Shown here one piece after another: positions 63,140 to 64,000 of a DNA stretch of 64,000 nucleotides. Under the pieces are notes generated by a model. It worked only from the letters and a program-made list of their open reading frames with translations. It searched no databases and was not told the DNA's origin. The translations under genes were made by a program, and so were the position numbers. The DNA comes from Rhynchopus euleeides (Eukaryota > Euglenozoa > Diplonemea > Diplonemida > Diplonemidae), in contig OY723298.1 in NCBI GenBank assembly GCA_963210315.1, positions 372,001 through 436,000 of the forward strand, written 5' to 3'. Within the stretch, counting starts at the first letter, position 1, and the number at the start of each line of letters is the position of its first letter.

Positions 63140-64000
63140 GGGGTGTCGTGAAAACAAAAGAGGGGGTGGGGTGGGGTGGGGTGGGGGGCTGCGCTGCGAT
63201 TTCATCTGCTTCCGTTGATTCCGTTGATTCCGTTGCGCCTGTTTTCTTTTGTGTGGCGACGCCAGACCACCACACCACACCACACCACACACAAGAACAA
63301 GGAGGGGTGTGGCAGTGGCACGGCCAGCCTGGCGGGACCCCGCGTGGCTGACGCCGGGATGGATGTACAAAGAAACATATCCTCATCATCCACCGGTCAA
63401 AGTCAAATGGTGCAACTGAGCTGGGCTGCTGTGCACGGCATGTGACGCAGCACAGGGCACACAGCGCTGTTGAGAGGCGAGGGTGCAGGCAGAGCGGGGG
63501 GGGCTCAGGCGCACACCTGTGCCGCCGAAGGACAAATATAAATGTAAAAGCAGCTGGCGGTATGGCCGTATGGATCGCCGCAGGCAGAACAGGGGCGGCA
63601 GCACTCGAACCGATGTGTGGTGGTGAGACGGTGAGGCGGCGCCGTAGCGAACAGAACAGACTGCCTGTGGGATGCAAGAAAACAAAAACGATACCCCACC
63701 CGGTACAGCCGCAGCAACAGGCGTGGGTGCAGCGTACCGTCGTAGTAGAGAAAAAGCAAGTCGGGTAAAGGGTGGGAAGGAGGGAGGGAGAGGGGAGAGG
63801 GGGAAGAAACAAACGAAAGGAAATGGAAATGGAACACAGCAGACACATGCCGTCACTTAAAACGGGTATATAGAGAAGGGGGAACGCGCACACACTCGCC
63901 CTGTGATGAGGTGAGATGTGGCACTGCAATGCGGCACTTCCTAGTGCCGCCTTCCACCTGTGGTTGCATTTACTCGGACCTGCTGACCTTGTGTCACATT
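63140..64000 (-). repeat. Intergenic module, copy 4 (runs off window)
   Basis: It begins at GGTGTCGTGAAAACAAAAG and then follows the module order through (GGGGT)n, CCGTTGATTCCGTTG, CCACA, the uninterrupted AAGAAACATATCCTCATCAT and AACGGGTATATAGAG to the window end. It lacks the ATGCAAAT-side edge; the lyase gene leader is joined there instead. A further CAP/SCP copy may lie beyond 64000. Confidence 0.85.

Noticed and set aside
1..64000. Bacterial or viral origin of the window
   Set aside because: Spliceosomal introns, nested hAT, Mutator-like and TA transposons, signal-peptide/LamG/CAP architectures and long non-coding spacers indicate a eukaryotic nuclear genome; no viral structural or replication genes were seen.

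Overview
The window looks like nuclear DNA of a free-living protist. It is GC-rich. Every host gene I can support (ten loci: seven intact, one cut by the window edge, one with a frame break, one pseudogene) lies on the minus strand. Introns are few and short, and the three I can place all have GTATG(C/G) donors. Coding-strand poly-C/pyrimidine tracts precede several start codons. One-directional gene order, a PPR-type protein, very large proteins and a polysaccharide-lyase-like secreted enzyme together fit a euglenozoan of diplonemid type. That assignment is inference; no rRNA or spliced-leader gene was seen to confirm it.

Layout. 1-743: 5' end of a secreted Ser/Asp/His-repeat protein that runs off the window. 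1041-2417: PPR-like protein. 2903-5330: two-exon secreted protein with DUF4215 Cys-rich repeats. 5640-7000: three copies of a 330-bp repeat. 7298-8867: unrecognised gene broken at a C12 run. 9461-11290: low-complexity protein with a weak axonemal-dynein-light-chain-like segment. 11.3-20.0 kb and 32.5-36.1 kb: three copies of a CAP/SCP plus two LamG-like-domain gene; copy 1 is broken by a 2-bp deletion and copies 2 and 3 are almost identical. A duplicated intergenic module of about 1.3-1.5 kb lies beside them. 20750-32262: a giant two-exon FN3-like protein of about 3,768 aa. 40204-41573: two-exon coiled-coil protein. 42046-44358: Arg-rich coiled-coil protein. 61469-62965: PL14-like lyase, ricin-type lectin and CBM1-like enzyme, with a truncated 5' fragment of the same gene at 36.2 kb.

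The most striking part is 36.8-39.1 kb and 44.5-60.5 kb. These intervals are almost wholly DNA transposons whose inverted termini and target duplications can be read directly. Elements flanked by TA stand end to end, sharing one TA between neighbours. One composite is nested five levels deep: J contains M, which contains N, which contains P (interrupted by Q) and L (interrupted by K). Q carries a 9-bp duplication and Mutator-like termini. K and S carry 8-bp duplications and hAT-like CAG termini. Each TA family has its own array of short, mostly palindromic subterminal words, such as TATCGCC, CGTACG, GGAAACG, TAACGGTA and CCCGCTAGCGGG. Several elements carry interrupted or decayed genes that I could not match to a known transposase.
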